64,000 nucleotides of DNA from Qipengyuania polymorpha (GTDB lineage Bacteria; Pseudomonadota; Alphaproteobacteria; Sphingomonadales; Sphingomonadaceae). The notes below the pieces were generated by a model. The model was not told where the DNA came from. It was given only the letters and a program-made list of their open reading frames with translations, and searched no databases. Numbering within the stretch: the stretch's first letter is position 1; each line of letters opens with the position of its first letter. Made by a program: the position numbers and the translations under genes. Where the stretch lies: contig NZ_JAIGNK010000001.1 of NCBI RefSeq assembly GCF_019711435.1, forward strand, positions 496,001-560,000, given 5' to 3'. This document shows positions 1-9,900 of the stretch, in pieces.

Positions 1-1
1 T

Positions 2-1726
2 GTCGAAGCGGTCGGGGCGCAGAGCGCTGACCAGGTGGTCGCCGAACAGATCGAGCTCGTCGAGACCGTCGGCGGGCGCAGCGCGCAACAGGTCGCGCAG
101 CAGGCCTCCGACCGCCGCCAGCCCATCGAGCGCATCCTGTCCGCCACCATCAACAACGCCCGCCGCACTGTGCGCGTGACCGACCTGCCGCTGGTGGGAG
201 AGGGCATCGCCGGATACGCGGTCGATATCGAGGAAATGGAGGAGCAGGCGCGCGAATTCCGGGCCTTCCGAGAAGCGCAGCGCTCGATGCTCGACCAGCT
301 TTCCATCGGCGTGGCGCAGTTCGATTCCGGCCAGCGGATGACCTTCGCCAACCAGCCCTTCCACCGCGTGTTCGCGCTCCCTCCCGGCGTGGTGAGCGAG
401 CGTATCCGTTTCGAGCAGATGCTGATGATTGCCCGCGAGAACGGCAAGATTCCCGAGGTCCGCGACTTCCCCGCATGGCGCAAGGAACTGGGCGAGTGGT
501 TCCTGAGGGACGAGCCCGAAGAGCACCAGTGGCCGCTTCCTGACAGCACGCACTTGCGCCTCGTCTCGCAGCCGCTCCCCGATGGCGGCCTCGTGCTCAT
601 CGCCGAGGACCGGACCGAACAGCTCGCCCTCTCGGCTACGCGCGACACGTTGCTGCGCACCCGCACGGCGACATTCGACAGCCTGTTCGAAGCGCTCGCG
701 GTCTTCGCGCCCGACGGGCATCTCGAACTGTGGAACCGCGGCTTCCCGCTGGCCTGGGGGCTGGAGAGCGAGGTGCTCGATGGCCACCCGCAAGCGGAGA
801 CCTTGCTCGAGGAAATCGCCAAGCAGTTGCAGGACCCGCGCGAGATCTCGCAAATCGGCCAGACCATCCGCGCCGCCACGCTGGACCGCAAGCCGCGCGA
901 CGGGCGTATCGAACTCGCCGACGGGCGCACGCTGACCTATGCCGGCGTGCCGCTGCCCGACGGCAACGGACTGCTCACCGTACTCGACGTCACCGCCTCG
1001 CAGCAGGCCGAGCAGGCTCTGCGCGAACGCAATCGTGCGCTGGAAGAGGCGGACGCGGTGATGACCCGTTTCCTCGCCAACATGTCCTACGAATTCCGCA
1101 CCCCGCTGACATCCATTGGCGGCTTTGCCGAACTTCTCAGCCAGGGGATTGCGGGCGACCTTACGCCGCAGGCCAAGGAATATGTGCAGGCCATCACCAT
1201 GTCGGTCGGCAAGCTGACCGAGCAGGTCGAGAACGTGCTCGACCTCTCGCAGTCCGAGGCGGGGCTCATGCCGCTGCGCAAGACCAAGGTCGAACTGCTG
1301 CCCTTCATCGAGCAGATTGTCAGGAAGCGCGAGGAGGCCATTCTCGGGGCGGGCCTCACACTCGACCTCAAGGGCAATGCCAACAAGGTGGTCGAGGCCG
1401 ACCCGCAGCAATTGCAGCGCGCCATCGGGCAATTGCTCGACAACGCCGTCACCCACACTCCGCGCGGCGGGCGCATACTCATCGACATCGCCAAGCGGCG
1501 CGGGCTCAACCGCATCGCGATATCGGACAATGGCGAGGGCATGAGCCAGCATGAACTCGCCCGCGCGCTTGAGGGCATCCGCATGAGCAAGGACGGCAAG
1601 GGTATCGAGCGCCGCCACGGCCTCGGCATCCCGCTCGCCCGCCAGCTGGTGGAGGCGCATGGCGGCACGCTCGAATTCCAGACGCGCAAGAACGCCGGCA
1701 CCACGGCGACCATCACGCTGCCGTGA
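2..1726 (+). CDS. divL: DivL-like PAS-domain pseudo-histidine kinase, 5' end outside the window
   Basis: The reading frame is open from the first bases, so the N-terminus lies upstream. It shows PAS-like sensory segments (roughly codons 85-340), then a dimerisation helix and an HATPase domain with an N-box (QLLDNAVTH) and a G1 box (DNGEGM). In the phosphoacceptor motif, NMSYEFRTPL, a tyrosine (codon 1088-1090) replaces the usual histidine. That is the hallmark of DivL, the Caulobacter regulator that binds DivK-P and controls CckA at the cell pole. The stop overlaps the start of tsaE (GTGA), so the genes are translationally coupled. Family assignment rests on the Tyr substitution, PAS architecture and the tsaE neighbour. 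The alternative is another PAS kinase with an unusual H-box. Confidence 0.8.
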   Translation, partial: VEAVGAQSADQVVAEQIELVETVGGRSAQQVAQQASDRRQPIERILSATINNARRTVRVTDLPLVGEGIAGYAVDIEEMEEQAREFRAFREAQRSMLDQLSIGVAQFDSGQRMTFANQPFHRVFALPPGVVSERIRFEQMLMIARENGKIPEVRDFPAWRKELGEWFLRDEPEEHQWPLPDSTHLRLVSQPLPDGGLVLIAEDRTEQLALSATRDTLLRTRTATFDSLFEALAVFAPDGHLELWNRGFPLAWGLESEVLDGHPQAETLLEEIAKQLQDPREISQIGQTIRAATLDRKPRDGRIELADGRTLTYAGVPLPDGNGLLTVLDVTASQQAEQALRERNRALEEADAVMTRFLANMSYEFRTPLTSIGGFAELLSQGIAGDLTPQAKEYVQAITMSVGKLTEQVENVLDLSQSEAGLMPLRKTKVELLPFIEQIVRKREEAILGAGLTLDLKGNANKVVEADPQQLQRAIGQLLDNAVTHTPRGGRILIDIAKRRGLNRIAISDNGEGMSQHELARALEGIRMSKDGKGIERRHGLGIPLARQLVEAHGGTLEFQTRKNAGTTATITLP

Positions 1727-2160
1727 CCGAAGAGCTGCCCGACCTCGCGGCCATGGAGGCTTTCGGCAAGCGCATTGCAGAGCGGCTGGAGCCGGGCGAT
1801 GTGGTGGCGCTGACTGGCGGGCTTGGTGCGGGCAAGACCACGCTCTCGCGCGCCATCATCGCCGCGCTGGGACACGAGGGCGAGGTGCCGTCGCCGACCT
1901 TCACCATCGTGGAAATGTACGAGCATTTGCGCGTGCCGCTGGTCCATGCCGATTTCTACCGGCTGGAGCATCCGTCCGAGGCAGATGAAATCGGCCTCGA
2001 CGATTACCGCGAGGGCGCGGCCCTGCTTGCCGAGTGGCCCGACCACGCGGGCGGCTTTGCCCATGAGGCGGGCTGCCTCTCGATTACGCTGGAAATGGTG
2101 GGCGATGGGCGCAGGGCCATTGTGAAAGGCGGGGAGGCTTGGCAAAGCCGCATGCCATGA
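1723..2160 (+). CDS. tsaE: tRNA threonylcarbamoyladenosine biosynthesis ATPase TsaE
   Basis: Small P-loop ATPase of 145 aa that works with TsaB, TsaC and TsaD to make t6A37 in ANN-decoding tRNAs. Walker A GGLGAGKTT lies at residues 32-40, and the family segment around PSPTFTIVEMYE and the DFYRLE motif follow. Length is typical. Translation starts at a GTG inside the divL stop region, and the stop (TGA, 2158-2160) overlaps the ATG of the next gene, so it sits in the middle of a tightly coupled operon. Confidence 0.93.
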   Translation: MTEELPDLAAMEAFGKRIAERLEPGDVVALTGGLGAGKTTLSRAIIAALGHEGEVPSPTFTIVEMYEHLRVPLVHADFYRLEHPSEADEIGLDDYREGAALLAEWPDHAGGFAHEAGCLSITLEMVGDGRRAIVKGGEAWQSRMP

Positions 2161-3146
2161 GCGACGACATTCTCGAAGACATCCAGGCCTTCCTCGGCGC
2201 AACCCGCTGGGAAGGGGCCGAAATCGCCCCGCTGGTGGGCGATGCCAGCTTCCGCCGCTATTTCCGCATCCGCCGCGGCGGGCAAAGCGCCATGCTGATG
2301 CACGCGCCGCCCCCGCACGAGGACCCCAAGCCCTTCCTCCACGTCGCCGAATGGCTGAATGCCAATGGCATGCGCGGCCCCGAAATCTATCGCGAGGACG
2401 CCGCCGAGGGCTGGGTGCTGACCGAGGATTTCGGCGACACGCGCATGAAGGAGTGGCTCGACGACCATCCGGGCGACGAGCACGACATCTACGCAAAGGC
2501 CATCGACGCGCTGGTCCAGTTGCACCAGCTGCCCGCCGGCCCGTTCGAGCCATACGACATGGCCGTCTACCAGCGCGAGGCGGCGCTCTTCACCGAATGG
2601 TATTGCCCCGCCGCCGGCCTCGAAGTCGACGAGGCGGGCTGGACTGCCGCATGGGAAGAGGCGCTCGCCCCCATGCTCCTGCGCCAGAACCCCGGCGTGA
2701 CCGTGCTGCGCGATTACCATGCCGAGAACATCATGCTGCTCGAAGAGGGCAAGCTGGCGGGCGAGCAGGGCCTTATCGATTTCCAAGACGCGCTGGTCGG
2801 CCATCCGGCTTACGACCTCGTCAGCCTGCTGCAGGACGCGCGCCGCGATGTGTCGGAGCAGCTCGAACACGACATGCTCTGCCGCTATCGCGCTGCCGCG
2901 CAGCCGGGCGAGCATTTCGAGGCCGATTACGCCCGGCTGGGTGCGCAGCGCAATGCGAAGATCGTCGGCATCTTCACCCGCCTCTACAAGCGCGACGGCA
3001 AGCCGCGTTACCTCGGCATGATACCGCGCGTGTGGAAGGCGATGGAGCGCGACCTCGCGCATGAGGCCATGGCGCCCGTCGCTGCATGGTTCGAGGCCAA
3101 TATCCCGCAGGAATTGCGCGCCGCGCATGGAGGGGAGATATCCTGA
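2157..3146 (+). CDS. amgK: N-acetylmuramate/N-acetylglucosamine kinase AmgK
   Basis: Aminoglycoside-phosphotransferase-fold kinase of 329 aa. In Pseudomonas and Caulobacter, AmgK phosphorylates MurNAc at the anomeric position in a cell-wall recycling route that bypasses de novo UDP-MurNAc synthesis. The catalytic loop (LRDYHAENIM, around residue 185) and the metal-binding IDFQDA segment are clear. I chose the ATG at 2157, which overlaps the tsaE stop as ATGA; an ATG 18 bases upstream is in frame but would overlap tsaE more. MurU, the next enzyme of the pathway, follows after a palindromic repeat, which strongly supports AmgK over a generic phosphotransferase. Confidence 0.88.
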   Translation: MSDDILEDIQAFLGATRWEGAEIAPLVGDASFRRYFRIRRGGQSAMLMHAPPPHEDPKPFLHVAEWLNANGMRGPEIYREDAAEGWVLTEDFGDTRMKEWLDDHPGDEHDIYAKAIDALVQLHQLPAGPFEPYDMAVYQREAALFTEWYCPAAGLEVDEAGWTAAWEEALAPMLLRQNPGVTVLRDYHAENIMLLEEGKLAGEQGLIDFQDALVGHPAYDLVSLLQDARRDVSEQLEHDMLCRYRAAAQPGEHFEADYARLGAQRNAKIVGIFTRLYKRDGKPRYLGMIPRVWKAMERDLAHEAMAPVAAWFEANIPQELRAAHGGEIS

Positions 3147-3156
3147 TGGACTCCCA

Positions 3157-3234
3157 CCGTTCGTCTCGAGCGAAGTCGAGAGACAGCAGTTTCGCGCCAA
3201 GCCTCAGTGTCTCGACTGCGCTCGACACGAACGG
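3157..3234. repeat. REP-like palindromic element, copy A (amgK-murU gap)
   Basis: A 78-bp imperfect palindrome. It begins CCGTTCGTCTCGAGCGAAGT and ends with the complementary GCGCTCGACACGAACGG. The arms match a second copy at 63199-63266. The terminal GG is followed by AG, giving GGAG six bases before the murU ATG, so the end of the element seems to be the murU Shine-Dalgarno. Confidence 0.85.
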
Positions 3235-3242
3235 AGTGATGA

Positions 3243-3965
3243 ATGGCTGAACTGGTTTCCGACACCGCCATGCTGATGGCAGCAGGGCTGGGCAAGCGCA
3301 TGCGCCCGCTCACCGCCACCATGCCCAAGCCCATGGTGCGTGTCGCGGGCAAGCCGCTTATCGATCGCGCGCTTGACCGGCTGGAGGATGCCGGCGTGGA
3401 AAAGGCGGTGGTCAATGTCCACTACCTCGCCGAAAGCATCGAGGCGCATATCGGCCCGCGCAAGGCGCCTGCCATCACCTTTTCCGACGAGCGCGAGGAA
3501 TTGCTCGAAACCGGCGGCGGCATGGTCAAGGCGAATGCGGCGGGCCTGCTGCCCGACCCCTTTTTCGCCTGCAATGCCGACAGCATCTGGCTCGACGGGC
3601 CGCGCAACGCCTTTGTCGACCTGTCGCACGCCTGGGACCCTGAGCGGATGGACGCGCTGCTGCTGCTCGTCACCCACGCCCGCGCGCGCAATTTCGACGG
3701 GACGGGCGATTTCTACATGGACGCAGGCGGACGGCTGGCGCGCAAGAAGCCCGACCGTATCGCGCCCTTCATCTACACCGGCATCCAGCTGGTCTCGCAC
3801 CGCCTGCTGCGCGAGGCGCCGGAAGGCAAGTTTTCGACCAACATCCTCTGGGACCGCGCCATCGAGGAAGACCGCCTGTTCGGCGTCGCCTTTACCGGCA
3901 TGTGGTACGAAGTCGGCACGCCGCAGCACATCCGCCCGACCGAGGAGGCGTTGACGGGTGGCTGA
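3243..3965 (+). CDS. murU: N-acetylmuramate alpha-1-phosphate uridylyltransferase MurU
   Basis: Nucleotidyltransferase of 240 aa that converts MurNAc-1-P and UTP to UDP-MurNAc, the step after AmgK. The N-terminal signature is complete: LMAAGLGKRMRPLT, then PKPMVRVAGKPLIDRAL (residues ~12-45). A conserved metal-binding Asp occurs in FACNADSIW. The SD (GGAG, 3233-3236) comes from the end of repeat copy A. The 3' end overlaps the GTG start of addB by 8 bases. The amgK-murU pair predicts a working MurNAc recycling bypass, which in other bacteria gives intrinsic fosfomycin tolerance. Confidence 0.9.
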   Translation: MAELVSDTAMLMAAGLGKRMRPLTATMPKPMVRVAGKPLIDRALDRLEDAGVEKAVVNVHYLAESIEAHIGPRKAPAITFSDEREELLETGGGMVKANAAGLLPDPFFACNADSIWLDGPRNAFVDLSHAWDPERMDALLLLVTHARARNFDGTGDFYMDAGGRLARKKPDRIAPFIYTGIQLVSHRLLREAPEGKFSTNILWDRAIEEDRLFGVAFTGMWYEVGTPQHIRPTEEALTGG

Positions 3966-6900
3966 CGCAAGAGGCGGGCCGCAAGTCTATTCCATCGCCG
4001 CGCACCGGGGCTTTGCCGACGCGCTCGTCGCGGGGCTGGTGCCGCGCTATTCGGACGGCGAACTGGGGCTGGCACGGCTGACGCTGCTGCTGCCGAGCGC
4101 GCGTGCCCGGCGCACCGTTTCCGAGGCCTTCATCCGCCATGCGGGGGAAGAGGGCCGCGCAGGCCTGCTGATGCCGCGCATGGCGGTGGTGGGCGACCTC
4201 GACCTCGACGAGGCGCTCGGACCGCTGCTCGACCCGCTGGGGGCGAGCGAAATCAGGCCCGCCATTGATCCGCAGCGCCGCATGTTCGCGCTCGCCCGGC
4301 TGATTGCCGAGGAGATGGGTGATGACGCGCCCAAGGGTGCGACCTTGCTGCGCCTCGCCCGCGAAACAGGCGCGACCATGGACCGGCTGCTGGTCGAGGA
4401 TATCGGGCCGGAGCAATTGCTCAAGGATGAGGTGGTCGGGGTCTTTCCCGATCTCTCGGCGCACTGGCAGGACAGCATCCGCCTTTTCGCCAATGTGCAG
4501 GTGAAATGGCTGGCGTGGCTGGGCGAGAATGGCGTGCTCGATGCCGCCGCGCGCCGCAACCGGTTGTTCGACAAGGCCAGCGCCGCGTGGAAAGCGAATC
4601 CGCCCGCAACGCCCATCGTCGCAGCCGGTGTCACCAGCGCCGCGCCCGCGCTCGCCAGGTTGCTGCGCGTTGTAAGCGAACTGCCGCAAGGCGCGGTAAT
4701 CCTGCCCGATTTCGACCTCACAATGGATGATGCGGTGTGGGAGGAACTGGGCCGCGCAGGCGCTGCCCCGACGCCGCAGGACACGGCTTTCGCGCGCGAC
4801 GATGCCGTGACGCATCCGCAATATCATCTGAAGCTGCTGCTGAACCGCATGGGCGTGGCGCGCGGCGAAGTGCAGCCGTGGCACCGCAAGGGCATGACTG
4901 CCGCTCCGCCCGAGCGCAGCCATGCGATTTCCGCGCTCTTCCTCCCGCCCGAAGCGAGCAAGGTCTGGGTCGACCTCCCGCCCGAAAAGCGCCGCCTGTC
5001 GGGAGTGCGGATCATGGAGGCCGCCAATCCCGAGGAAGAGGCGCAGGCCATCGCGCTGCTGGTGCGCGAGGCGCTGGCCGAGCCAGAACGGCGCGTGGCG
5101 GTGGTCACGCCCGATCGCCCGCTGGCACGGCGCGTGGTGCATCACCTCGAACGCTGGAACATCGTCGCCGACGATTCCGCCGGTCGTCCGCTGTCGCAGA
5201 CCGCTGCGGGGCGGGCGTTCCTGCTCGCCGCCGAGGTGATGGCCGAAGGGGCGAGGGCAGTGCCGCTGATGGCGCTGCTCGGCCACCCGCTGGTCGATGG
5301 CGGGATGGAGCGCGGCGTCTGGCTGAGGCGTCTGCGACGGCTGGAGCGCGAACTGCGCGGGCCGCGCTTGGCTCCGGGTCTCGAACCGGCGCGCGGCGAG
5401 ATTGGCAAACTGGCGAAAAAACGCCCTGAAATGGCTGAATGGTGGGGCATTGCCGAGGCGCAGCTGCTCCCGCTGGTCGAAATCGACCGCGACAGTCCCG
5501 CCGAGCTTGCGGAACTCATCGACACGCTCGCAGCCTCGGCCGAGGCGCTGTGCGGCGAGAAATTGTGGGCACAGGAAGACGGGCGCACGCTGGCAGGGTT
5601 CGTCGAGGAATTCCGCCTCCACGCCCGCGAGGCTGGCTTCACCGTCGCCCCGCGAGATGTGGCGCAGGTGCTCGCCGATGCGATGGAAGAGCGCGCGGTG
5701 CGCCCGCCCTATGGCGGCCATGCGCGGGTGCAGGTGCTCGGCCTCCTCGAAGCGCGCATGAACCGCGCGGACCTCGTCATTTGTGCGGGTCTCAACGAAG
5801 GCGTGTGGCCTGCGCGCGGGAGCGTCGACGCGCTGCTCGCGCCGCCGGTTCTGCGCGCGCTGGGCGTGCCGGGCGGCGATTTCCGCATCGGCCTTTCCGC
5901 CCATGACCTCGCCGGGGCGCTCGGCGCTCCCGAAGTCGTTCTCAGCCGCAGCGCGCGCGACGAGGGCGGCCCGGCCATTCCCAGCCGGTTCCTGCTGCGG
6001 ATGCAGGCGCTGCTCGGCGAACTCCTGCCGCGCTACGAGGACCACCAGACCATCGCACTCGCCCGCGCCATGACCCGCTCCGAGGCCGCACCCGAATATC
6101 CGCGCCCTATGCCGAAACCCTCTGCCAAGCAGCGCGACGTCGACATCTCGGCCACCGCGCTCGACCGGCTGCTGGGCGATCCCTACCAGTTCTTTGCGCA
6201 GAAAATCATGGGCTTGTCCGATCTCGACGCGCTCGACGCCGACCCCAACCCGCTGTGGCAGGGCAATGTGGCGCATGAAATCCTCGAACGCTGGCACAAG
6301 GCGAGGAAGGACGACCCGTCTGCGCGTATCGCCCCGATCATGGAGCAGGTGCTGGACGAGGAAAACGCCGACCCGCTCATCCGCGGGCTGTGGCAGCCGC
6401 GCTTGCAAAAGGCGCTCGAATGGATCGAGGAGACCGTGTCAGGCTATGGCGACCGCGAGGTGGTGGCGGTCGAGGCCAAGGGTTCGATGCATTTCGACGA
6501 CGTCTTCGTCCACGGCCGCGCCGACCGGATCGACCGGTTTGCCGACGACACTCTGGGCATCATCGACTACAAGACCGGCAAGCCGCCTTCCAAGGCCATG
6601 GTCGAGCAGGGTTTCGCGCTCCAGCTCGGCATTCTCGGGCTGATTGCAGAGCAAGGTGGCTTCGAGGGGCTGGCGGGCGAGCCGGGCGCTTACGAATACT
6701 GGTCGCTGGGCCGCGCCAAGGACGATAACCCGCATGGTTTCGGCTATGTCGCGGTGCCGCTCAAACTGACGGACCGGCAGCAGGGCCTGCTGCCCGAAGA
6801 CTTTCTTCCCACCACTCGTGAGAAACTGGGCGAGGCCATCGGCAAATACATCAAGGGCGATGCGCCATTCACCGCACGCGAGAATCCGAATTACCCGGCC

Positions 6901-6975
6901 TATGACACATACGACCAGCTGATGCGTCTGGAGGAATGGCTCCCGCGCCAGGCGGATGAGGGGGACGCGGCATGA
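3958..6975 (+). CDS. addB: double-strand break repair protein AddB
   Basis: AddB subunit (1005 aa) of the AddAB helicase-nuclease, which resects DNA ends for RecA loading, alphaproteobacterial form. The inactivated helicase-like N-terminal half is followed by a RecB-family nuclease domain; the catalytic IIDYKTGK motif lies near residue 870. GTG start at 3958, overlapping murU; the stop overlaps the addA ATG by 4 bases. Length and pairing with addA are as expected. Confidence 0.93.
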   Translation: MADARGGPQVYSIAAHRGFADALVAGLVPRYSDGELGLARLTLLLPSARARRTVSEAFIRHAGEEGRAGLLMPRMAVVGDLDLDEALGPLLDPLGASEIRPAIDPQRRMFALARLIAEEMGDDAPKGATLLRLARETGATMDRLLVEDIGPEQLLKDEVVGVFPDLSAHWQDSIRLFANVQVKWLAWLGENGVLDAAARRNRLFDKASAAWKANPPATPIVAAGVTSAAPALARLLRVVSELPQGAVILPDFDLTMDDAVWEELGRAGAAPTPQDTAFARDDAVTHPQYHLKLLLNRMGVARGEVQPWHRKGMTAAPPERSHAISALFLPPEASKVWVDLPPEKRRLSGVRIMEAANPEEEAQAIALLVREALAEPERRVAVVTPDRPLARRVVHHLERWNIVADDSAGRPLSQTAAGRAFLLAAEVMAEGARAVPLMALLGHPLVDGGMERGVWLRRLRRLERELRGPRLAPGLEPARGEIGKLAKKRPEMAEWWGIAEAQLLPLVEIDRDSPAELAELIDTLAASAEALCGEKLWAQEDGRTLAGFVEEFRLHAREAGFTVAPRDVAQVLADAMEERAVRPPYGGHARVQVLGLLEARMNRADLVICAGLNEGVWPARGSVDALLAPPVLRALGVPGGDFRIGLSAHDLAGALGAPEVVLSRSARDEGGPAIPSRFLLRMQALLGELLPRYEDHQTIALARAMTRSEAAPEYPRPMPKPSAKQRDVDISATALDRLLGDPYQFFAQKIMGLSDLDALDADPNPLWQGNVAHEILERWHKARKDDPSARIAPIMEQVLDEENADPLIRGLWQPRLQKALEWIEETVSGYGDREVVAVEAKGSMHFDDVFVHGRADRIDRFADDTLGIIDYKTGKPPSKAMVEQGFALQLGILGLIAEQGGFEGLAGEPGAYEYWSLGRAKDDNPHGFGYVAVPLKLTDRQQGLLPEDFLPTTREKLGEAIGKYIKGDAPFTARENPNYPAYDTYDQLMRLEEWLPRQADEGDAA

Positions 6976-9900
6976 GCGGCAAGGTCTATCCGTTGAAGGA
7001 CGCGCAGGCCGACAGCGTCAATCCGCTGGAGAGCGTGTGGCTTTCGGCCAGCGCCGGAACGGGCAAGACGCAGGTGCTCTCGGCGCGTGTGCTGCGGCTG
7101 TTGCTCCAGCCGGGTGCCGATCCGTCGCAAATCCTCTGCCTCACTTTCACCAAGGCGGGCGCGGCGGAGATGGCGGTGCGCGTCAATGCGGTGCTCGCGC
7201 GTTGGGTGCGGATGGATTCGGCCAAGCTTGCGCAGGAGCTGGGACATCTCGGCGCGCCCATCGACCCCGACACGCAGGCCCGCGCGCGCTCGCTTTTCGC
7301 CCGCGTGCTCGACTGCCCGGGCGGCGGCCTGCGCATCGATACCATCCACGCCTTCGCGCAGTACCTCCTCGCCGCCTTCCCGAGCGAGGCGGGCGTGCTT
7401 CCCGGCAGCCAGCCGATGGAGGACCGCGACCGCGACCTGCTGAGCCGCGACGTCCTGTCCGAGCTCCTATCGGAAGGCGACCCGCACATCCGCGAGGCGG
7501 TAGCCGAGATGAGCCGCCGCAAGGGGCCGGACGCGGTGCTCGGCTGGCTGATGCGCTGCGCCCGCCACAAGGAATTGTGGGACCAGCCCGGCTGGCAACA
7601 CGCCCTGCGCGACCCTGTGCACCGACTTCTCGGCATTCCGGTCGATGCAGGCGAGGGGTGGGTAGCGGAGGCGTGTTCGGACGAGAACTTCCCCATCGAT
7701 ACGCTTCGCGGTGCGCTGCAGGCGATGGACGGGTGGAAATCGCAAGGTGCCGACAAGGTCCGCGACTTCGTGCCCGCTTGGCTGGCCGCCGATACCGCGA
7801 CCCGGTTCGAAAACCTCGACGGTTTCTTCGACAGCTTGCTGAAGAAGGACGGCGACCCCCGCGTGATGAAGGGCGCGGAGAAGAACGACCCGGATTTCGC
7901 AAACAAGCAGGGCATAATCGCCGAGGCGGTGCGCGCCGTGGCCGAACGCGCCGCGCTCCTCGACCTCGCCGCGTTCCTCGCCCCGCAGCTCGAAGCGGGC
8001 CGCGCTTTCGCCAGGCGCTGGGAAGAGGCCAAGGCGCGCGAAGGCCTCGTCGATTTTGACGACCTCATCCACCGCGCCGCGCGGCTGCTGTCCTCCAGCC
8101 AGATGGCCGACTGGATACGCTACAAGCTCGACCGCAGCTTCGACCACATCCTCGTCGACGAGGCGCAGGATACGAACAAGGCGCAGTGGGCTATCGTGAA
8201 GGCGCTCACCGACGATTATTTCGACGGGCTGGGCGCGCGCGGCCATGCCGTCCGCACCATCTTCACCGTGGGCGATTACAAGCAGGCCATCTTCGGTTTC
8301 CAGGGCACCAGCCCGGAAAACTTCCGCGAGGCGCGCGACTATTTCCGCGACAAGATGGACCGCGCCGCCAGGGCCGCCGCAGAGGCGCGCGCCAATGCCA
8401 ATGCCGGGCGGCTGGAGGAATACGACCTCGGCCGCAGCTACCGCACCAATCAGACCGTGCTCGCCTTCGTCGACCGCGCGATGGAGGGCATCGGCTACCA
8501 AGGCTTCGGCCTTGAGGAACCGTCCCCGCCGCACAAGGGCGCCGACGCACCCGGCCTCGTCACGCTGTGGAAGGAAATCCGCATCACCGAAGGCGGCGAT
8601 GACGCGGACGAGGAGAAGGGCTGGCTCGCCCGCCACGACCGGCTGCTGGCCGACCGCATTGCAAGGCAGGCCGCGGAATGGCTCGACCCCACGGGCGACG
8701 GCTTCACACTGGTGAAGGGCGACAAGCCCCGCCGCGCCACGGCTGGCGACATCATGGTGCTGGTCCAGAAACGGCGCGAACTCGCCTCGCTCATCGTGGC
8801 GCGGCTCTATGCGCATGGCGTGCCTGTGGCGGGTGTCGACCGGCTGCGCCTCGGCAATCCGCTGGCGGTGAAGGACCTCATGGCCGCCATCCGCTTCGCA
8901 GCGCAGCCGCTGGACGACCTCACGCTGGCAAACCTGCTCGTCTCGCCGCTCATCGGCTGGAGCCAGGACGATTTGCTCGTCTTCGGCTACCGCGAGAAGG
9001 GCATCCGCCTGTGGGAGCACTTGCGCAAATCGGACCAGCCCAAGGTCGCCGCGACCGTCCACACCTTGCGCGAAATCCTGCGCCGCGCCGATTACGATAG
9101 CCCGCAGCAATTGCTCCACTGGATACTCGTCGGCCCGATGGACGGACGGCGCAAGCTGGTTGCGCGATTGGGGCGCGAAGCGAACGACCCCGTCGACGAA
9201 CTGCTCAACGCCGCCAACGCCTATGCCAGCGCGCATGTGGCCAGCCTGCAGGGCTTCATCCGCTGGTTCGATGCAGGCGATGGCGAACTGAAGCGCGAAG
9301 CGGGCGAGGGCGGGGACCAGGTCCGCGTGATGACCGTGCATGGCTCGAAAGGTTTGCAGGCACCCATCGTCATCCTTGCCGATGCCGCCATCCGCCCCGA
9401 TGCCTCGGGCGAACTCACGCTGGAGGAAACGCCGCTCGGCGCGGAGGAAAGCAATATCGTGCCGCTGCCCGCGCTGACCAAGGACGAGAAGGTCGGCCCG
9501 GTCCGCGCGGTGGAAGACATCAACGCCGTCCGCTCGATGCAGGAGCATTGGCGGCTGCTCTATGTCGCCATGACCCGCGCGGAAGAGGCGCTGTTCGTCG
9601 GCGGCTCGCTGGGTCCGCGCGATGCCAAGAACGGCCCGCACGAGGATAGCTGGTATGCGCGGCTCGCGGCGCTGTTCGATGCGGACGAGGCGCTCGAAGA
9701 CCCCATCTGGGGCGCGCGCTGGGAGGTGGGCGAGTGCGCCCCTGCCGTGCCCTTCTCGGGCAAGTCCGAACTCGCGCCCGCCATCGACCTACCCGATTGG
9801 GCGAAGCAGCCCGTCGGCCCCGAGCCGCGCCCGCCGCGTCCGCTCGCGCCCTCGGGGCTGGGCGAGGTCGAGGGCAGCGACCCGCCTCTGCCGCCCGAAG

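Noticed and set aside
3892..6408. 838-codon open frame antisense to addB
   Set aside because: No recognisable domain; mirrors the codon structure of addB.
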